DNA from: Rhodococcoides kyotonense | GTDB lineage: Bacteria > Actinomycetota > Actinomycetes > Mycobacteriales > Mycobacteriaceae | DNA: 64,000 bases | Direction: 5' to 3' | Assembly (NCBI RefSeq): GCF_001645385.1 | Contig: NZ_LVHI01000002.1 | Coordinates: 83,202-147,201 of the forward strand | Shown here: one piece after another, positions 60,276-64,000 of the stretch | Numbering within the stretch: the stretch's first letter is position 1 | How the letters are laid out: each line of letters starts with the position of its first letter | Notes under the pieces: generated by a model | Seen by the model: the letters and a program-made list of their open reading frames with translations, nothing else | What the model was told of the DNA's origin: nothing | The model's database searches: none | Position numbers and translations under genes: made by a program

Positions 60276-62312
60276 TCACAACCGTGCGGCGAGGCGTGTG
60301 CCCTGCTCGATCGCGCGTTTGGCGTCCAGCTCCGCGGCCAGGTCGGCGCCGCCGATGACATGCGTCGTCACGCCTGCTGCGTCGAGGTCGTCGGCGATGT
60401 CGCGTACCGATTCCTGGCCCGCGCAGACGACGATCGTGTCGACGTCGAGCACGCGCGGCTTCTCGTGCTTCTCGCCGAAGGAGATGTGCAGTCCGTCGTC
60501 GTCGATGCGCTCGTAGTTGACGCCGGAGATCTCGTGCACGCCCTTGGCCTTCAGGGCAGCGCGGTGGACCCAGCCGGTGGTCTTCGCGAGACCTGCCCCG
60601 ATGCGGCCCTTCTTCCTCTGCAGGAGAAAGACCTCACGGGGCGACGCCGCAGGCACGGGCGTCGTCAACGCGCCGGGCGCGGCCTCGGGTTCGGTGACGC
60701 CCCATTCTTGTTTCCATTCCTTCAGATCGAGTGTGGGGGAGGCGTCGGTGGTGAGGAATTCGGAGATGTCGACGCCGATGCCGCCCGCACCGATGACCGC
60801 GACGCGATCACCCACCGGTTTTCCGTGCTCGACGACGTCGGCGTACGACAGCACCGATGGGTGATCGATGCCTGGAATCGACGGGATGCGGGGAACCACG
60901 CCGGTCGCGACGACGACCTCGTCGAACTCGCCGTCCACGAGTTCCGCGGCCGTGACGCGCCGACCGAGATGGAGGGTGACGTCGGCGTCGCGCAGGGCAG
61001 TGGTGAAGTAGCGGATCGTCTCGGAGAACTCTTCCTTGCCCGGGATGCGTTGTGCGATACCGAATTGACCGCCGAGACCGGGACGTGCCTCGAACAGGCT
61101 GACGGAATGCCCGCGGCGCGCGCACTCGAGCGCAGCGGACAGACCTGCAGGGCCTCCGCCGACGACCGCCACCTTCTTGGTGCGCTTCGCAGGGAGCAGC
61201 TTCAACTCGACCTCACGGCCGGCCCGGGGGTTGACCAGGCAGGACACGGTCTTGTGGACGAATGCGTGATCCAGGCACGCCTGATTGCACGCGATGCACG
61301 TGTTGATGGCGTCGGCGTCGTCCGCTTCCGCCTTGCGCACCCAGAACGGGTCGGCGAGCATGGGGCGGGCCATCGAAATCAGTTGGGCGTCACCGCGACT
61401 GAGGATGTTCTCGGCGATGTCGGGCATGTTGATGCGGTTCGACGCCGCCACCGGGATGTCGACGTGCTTGTCGAGTTTGCCGGTGATGTCGGCGAATGCG
61501 CCACGAGGTACCGAGGTCACGATGGTCGGGACACGTGACTCGTGCCAGCCGATGTCGGTGTTGATGACGTCGACGCCCACACGTTCGAGATCCTGTGCTA
61601 GAGAGACGATCTCGTTCCAGCTCTGCCCGCCTTCGACGAGGTCGGCCATCGACAGCCGAAACATCACCAGAAAGTCGTCACCGACGGCACTGCGGATTCC
61701 CCGTGCGATCTCGACCGCGATACGTCGGCGATTCTCGGCGTTGCCACCCCACTCGTCGCGTCGGCGGTTGGTGCGCTCGGACAGGAACTGGTTGATGAAA
61801 TAGCCCTCGCCGCCCATGATCTCGACGCCGTCGTATCCCGCGGATTGGGCGAGCCGCGCGCATCGAACGAAATTCCTGATCTGCCATCGCACTCCGCGAG
61901 ACGTCAGCCTTCGAGGTCGAAAAGGATTGATAGGAGCCTTGATCGACGACGCCGACACACTGAACGGCTGGTAGGAGTATCGACCCGCATGCAGAATCTG
62001 CAGAGCGATCTTGCCGCCTTCACGGTGCACGGCCTCGGTGACGCGGCGGTGTCGGCGTGCTTCCAGTCTGTTCGTCAACTTCGCGCCGAACGGGAGCAGC
62101 CAACCCGTTCGGTTCGGCGCGTAACCGCCGGTGACGATGAGCGCGACGCCCCCGCGTGCCCGCTCGGCGAAGTACTCGGCGAGGCGGTCGATGTCGCGCG
62201 CACGGTCCTCCAAGCCGGTGTGGATGGACCCCATGATCACACGGTTCTTCAGCATCGTCCTGCCGACATCCAACGGGGACAACAGAATCGGATACCTGCT
62301 CGCCCCGGTCAC
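60276..62312 (-). CDS. fadH: NADPH-dependent 2,4-dienoyl-CoA reductase
   Basis: A 678-residue enzyme matching the usual length of FadH. FMN barrel (LLSPLDVGRTMLKNRVIMGS, catalytic region EIMGGEGYFINQF), 4Fe-4S linker with all four Cys (CIACNQAC and, 11 residues on, SCLVNP), then FAD domain VVGGGPAGLSAALECA and NADPH domain VIGAGGIGVD. It reduces 2,4-dienoyl-CoA during oxidation of unsaturated fatty acids. GTG 62312 overlaps the PadR stop (GTGA); the longer frame upstream runs through the PadR gene. Confidence 0.92.
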   Translation of the reverse strand: MTGASRYPILLSPLDVGRTMLKNRVIMGSIHTGLEDRARDIDRLAEYFAERARGGVALIVTGGYAPNRTGWLLPFGAKLTNRLEARRHRRVTEAVHREGGKIALQILHAGRYSYQPFSVSASSIKAPINPFRPRRLTSRGVRWQIRNFVRCARLAQSAGYDGVEIMGGEGYFINQFLSERTNRRRDEWGGNAENRRRIAVEIARGIRSAVGDDFLVMFRLSMADLVEGGQSWNEIVSLAQDLERVGVDVINTDIGWHESRVPTIVTSVPRGAFADITGKLDKHVDIPVAASNRINMPDIAENILSRGDAQLISMARPMLADPFWVRKAEADDADAINTCIACNQACLDHAFVHKTVSCLVNPRAGREVELKLLPAKRTKKVAVVGGGPAGLSAALECARRGHSVSLFEARPGLGGQFGIAQRIPGKEEFSETIRYFTTALRDADVTLHLGRRVTAAELVDGEFDEVVVATGVVPRIPSIPGIDHPSVLSYADVVEHGKPVGDRVAVIGAGGIGVDISEFLTTDASPTLDLKEWKQEWGVTEPEAAPGALTTPVPAASPREVFLLQRKKGRIGAGLAKTTGWVHRAALKAKGVHEISGVNYERIDDDGLHISFGEKHEKPRVLDVDTIVVCAGQESVRDIADDLDAAGVTTHVIGGADLAAELDAKRAIEQGTRLAARL

Positions 62313-62842
62313 AGTCTCTCCAGAATCTCGTCGCACCATTGCGTGAACCCCTCCTCGACTCGAATTCCGCCCCGCAGCACCAGGTATTGATGCAATACAG
62401 GCCCCTCCACGCTTTCCGGTGACGGAAAGTCCCGCTTTTCGATCAGTCGATACATCTCCAGGCGCTCGGAATGCACCTGGCGGTGGCGTCGGACCTCGGT
62501 TCTCACTGCCTCGACGTCGCCGAGTCCGGCACCCCTGATCTTCACGGCCAGTTCGTCGCGTAGGCGGCTCGGGTCGGTGGGCTCGGCGATCCAGCGATCC
62601 AGCTCGGCCCGGCCCGCGTCGGCGACGGAGTAGACCTTCTTGTCGGGTCGGCCGTCTCGGGAAACAACGGTGCCTGCGACCCAGCCAGCCGCGTCCATCC
62701 GCGTCAACACACGGTAGATCTGCTGGTGGGTGGCGCTCCAGAAGAAGCCGATCGACTTGTCGAAGCGGCGGGCAAGCTCGTATCCCGAGCCTGACTGCTC
62801 GGAAAGAGACACCAGAATCGCATGTTCGAGAGCCACGGGCAT
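62309..62842 (-). CDS. PadR-family transcriptional regulator
   Basis: A 177-residue regulator: N-terminal winged helix (ALEHAILVSLSEQSGSGYELARRF, QQIYRVLTRMDAAGWV, wing REDGRPDKKVY-like segment) and a C-terminal helical dimerisation part. ATG 62842 or GTG 62836 gives the family N-terminus. It heads the operon with fadH and an SDR, and palindromes upstream (62867-62882) are likely targets for autoregulation. Confidence 0.87.
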   Translation of the reverse strand: MPVALEHAILVSLSEQSGSGYELARRFDKSIGFFWSATHQQIYRVLTRMDAAGWVAGTVVSRDGRPDKKVYSVADAGRAELDRWIAEPTDPSRLRDELAVKIRGAGLGDVEAVRTEVRRHRQVHSERLEMYRLIEKRDFPSPESVEGPVLHQYLVLRGGIRVEEGFTQWCDEILERL

Positions 62843-62866
62843 CAGTATGTATGCAACGAGGTGAGT

Positions 62867-62882
62867 ATGCAACCAGTTGCAT
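62867..62882. promoter_or_regulatory. Candidate PadR operator ATGCAAC-CA-GTTGCAT
   Basis: Perfect 7-bp inverted arms around CA, 25 nt upstream of the PadR start. The half ATGCAAC recurs at 62851-62857. A second palindrome ACATAG-AGGG-CTATGT follows at 62895-62910. Both are in the promoter zone of the PadR-fadH-SDR operon. Confidence 0.5.
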
Positions 62883-62914
62883 GTGCGTAGAAATACATAG
62901 AGGGCTATGTGTGC

Positions 62915-62957
62915 TGTCTACATAGATGTGAGACACGATGTCTACATAGATGTGAGA
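62915..62957. repeat. Two tandem copies of TGTCTACATAGATGTGAGA, likely IS481-type element end
   Basis: The 19-bp sequence occurs at 62915-62933 and again at 62939-62957 (24-bp period, 22 of 24 positions identical). A weaker ACATAGA occurs 25 nt before. It lies 7 nt beyond the transposase stop, where the terminal inverted repeat of the element is expected. Tandem copies may be transposase binding sites or a remnant of two insertions. Confidence 0.6.
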
Positions 62958-62964
62958 GTCGATT

Positions 62965-63858
62965 CTAGGCGGCGGGGGCGTGGAGTTGTCCTTGGTATCG
63001 CTTGTCGCGGTCGAGGTGTAGGTGTCCTAGAACATCGCCGGTGATGTGGAAGACGGTGACGTGGTCGCCGTTGCGCAGCACTGTGACTTTCAAGCCTGCG
63101 TGGGCTCGCCCGACCGAGACCGATGAGTGGCCGACACTGATGACACCGGAATCGGAGACGCTGTGGTGTCCGATGGTGGCATCGAGCTGACGCGGTAGAT
63201 GTTCGGGTCCTCCGAGCGTCGCCGCGTTGGCCCATGCCTGCGCTGGAGGCATGTTCACCGCACTGTGGCGACGTTCGGTGTTGTAGAACTTCTGGTAGCG
63301 GTCGCACGCTTTTTGCAGGGCGGAGTGGGTGGCGGGGCGGCGTGGTTGATGGTCGAGCCATTGCTTGAAGGTGCGGTGGTGTCGCTCGACTTTGCCGTTG
63401 GTTTGCGGGTGATACGGACTCGAGTGGATCAGCCGTGCACCGGATTCGGTGACGAAGCGGGTGAACTGCGACTGCGCCCCCTTGGTGCGTTTGGCTGTGA
63501 AAGCGGTTCCGTTGTCGGACAACACCATTGCCGGGGTTCCGTAGTCGTCGAATGCTGTGTTGATTGCGGCGACAGCAGCCTTGGCTGTCTCGGCGTCGGC
63601 GACGAGTGTGGCGACCAGGGTGCGGGTGCAGTCGTCGAGGACTTCGAAGACCGTTGCTTTCGGGCCTCCTGCGAGAACCACTTCTGTGGCATCGATTTGG
63701 TAGCAGTCGCGCGGTTGTGCGTACTGAAATCGTGTGTAGGACGATTTGGGTCGCTTTTTGGGGTTCGATTCCAGCAATCCGTGGCGGCGCAGGACCTTGT
63801 TGATCGTCGAGCGAGGCGGGACGTGCTGAATCACCCCAGGTTTGATGCCGCTTCCTTC
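62965..63858 (-). pseudogene. IS481-family transposase, 5' end lost
   Basis: About 297 residues of a DDE transposase are intact: YQIDATEVVL (first Asp), VLSDNGTAFTAK (second Asp) and HPQTNGKVERHHRTFKQW (Glu), then a long C-terminal tail. The reading frame continues to 63939, but from about 63858 on it reads backwards through an IS3-type orfA, so the N-terminal helix-turn-helix region normally ~100 residues long is missing. The remaining start is not evident, so the copy is probably inactive. Confidence 0.75.
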
Positions 63859-64000
63859 TGAGTCAGGAAGGATGAGCACATGCCTAAGAAGATCGATCCG
63901 GAGGTCCGTGCGCGGGCGTTGCGGTTGTTGGAGACCCACGGCGGGGAGTACCCGTCGATGACTGCTGCGGCCGAGGCCATAGCTAAGCAGGTCGGTGTGT
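63859..64000 (+). mobile_element. IS3-family element, left end (runs off window)
   Basis: The element seems to begin near 63859 with TGAGTCAGGAAGGATGAG, followed by the orfA gene. It truncates the IS481-type transposase. The right end lies outside the window, so exact boundaries and target duplication cannot be checked. Confidence 0.6.
63880..64000 (+). CDS. IS3-family transposase OrfA, partial
   Basis: The first 40 residues (MPKKIDPEVRARALRLLE, then YPSMTAAAEAIAKQVGV) match the helix-turn-helix start of IS3/IS1372-like OrfA proteins that bind the terminal repeats. ATG 63880 has AGGAAGG about 10 nt upstream. The gene continues beyond the window. Confidence 0.85.
   Translation, partial: MPKKIDPEVRARALRLLETHGGEYPSMTAAAEAIAKQVGV

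Noticed and set aside
60276..62936. 886-residue frame as an extended FadH
   Set aside because: The extension lies over the PadR gene and contains no domain; GTG 62312 gives the normal FadH length.
62915..62957. CRISPR-like repeats
   Set aside because: Only two copies with a 5-nt spacing and an adjacent transposase; no array or cas genes anywhere in the window.

Overview
The window is 64 kb of GC-rich actinobacterial DNA with densely packed genes, many overlapping by 1-14 nt and many starting with GTG. The gene set (CoA-linked catabolism, SARP-type regulator, L,D-transpeptidase, DUF5313 membrane protein, DUF853 ATPase, oligoribonuclease) suggests a mycolate-producing member of the Mycobacteriales, most likely Rhodococcus or a close relative. 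The genus is an inference from protein style and was not tested by search.

1-28.1 kb is a large catabolic locus. After the tail of an MFS exporter and an FAD-dependent dehydrogenase comes a plus-strand ABC import operon (lipoprotein binding protein, SDR, ATPase, fused permease, SDR). A minus-strand pair follows (MBL-fold hydrolase and EthD protein). Next is a 12-gene minus-strand operon read from 20.8 to 9.0 kb: acyl-CoA dehydrogenase, enoyl-CoA hydratase, DUF35 protein, SCP2-type thiolase, acyl-CoA dehydrogenase, APH-like kinase, ACAD10/11-like acyl-CoA dehydrogenase, two SDRs, Zn-alcohol dehydrogenase, acyl-CoA ligase and TetR. Divergent from it are two SnoaL-like proteins, FadA and FadB homologues, an old-yellow-enzyme type reductase and a second copy of the binding protein. 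Similar semi-palindromic sites (consensus AACTGA-N2-TCAGTT) lie before several of these units. Together the genes look like uptake, CoA activation and beta-oxidation of an unidentified, probably hydroxylated or cyclic carboxylate.

28.1-32.7 kb holds a MarR regulator with a near-perfect 30-bp operator touching its start codon, a DUF5313 membrane protein, a flavin-dependent oxidoreductase, a small membrane protein, and an RsbQ-like hydrolase overlapping an RsbP-like PAS-PP2C phosphatase.

32.7-46.4 kb is a minus-strand Wzx/Wzy-type exopolysaccharide operon: sugar-1-phosphate transferase, Wzy-like polymerase, three glycosyltransferases, flippase, a 65-residue small protein with a strong Shine-Dalgarno, a Wzz-like protein with a degenerate kinase-like tail, an acyltransferase and a secreted lipase. 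A GAF protein and a secreted glycoside hydrolase flank it.

46.4-62.8 kb carries housekeeping and accessory genes: PPOX-type flavoprotein, membrane protein, a large SARP regulator, a TetR/SDR/Baeyer-Villiger monooxygenase group, L,D-transpeptidase facing an M23 peptidase, tRNA-His, orn, a HerA-like ATPase, and a PadR-fadH-SDR operon.

62.9-64 kb is mobile DNA: an IS481-type transposase whose 5' part appears cut off by an IS3-family element running off the window.
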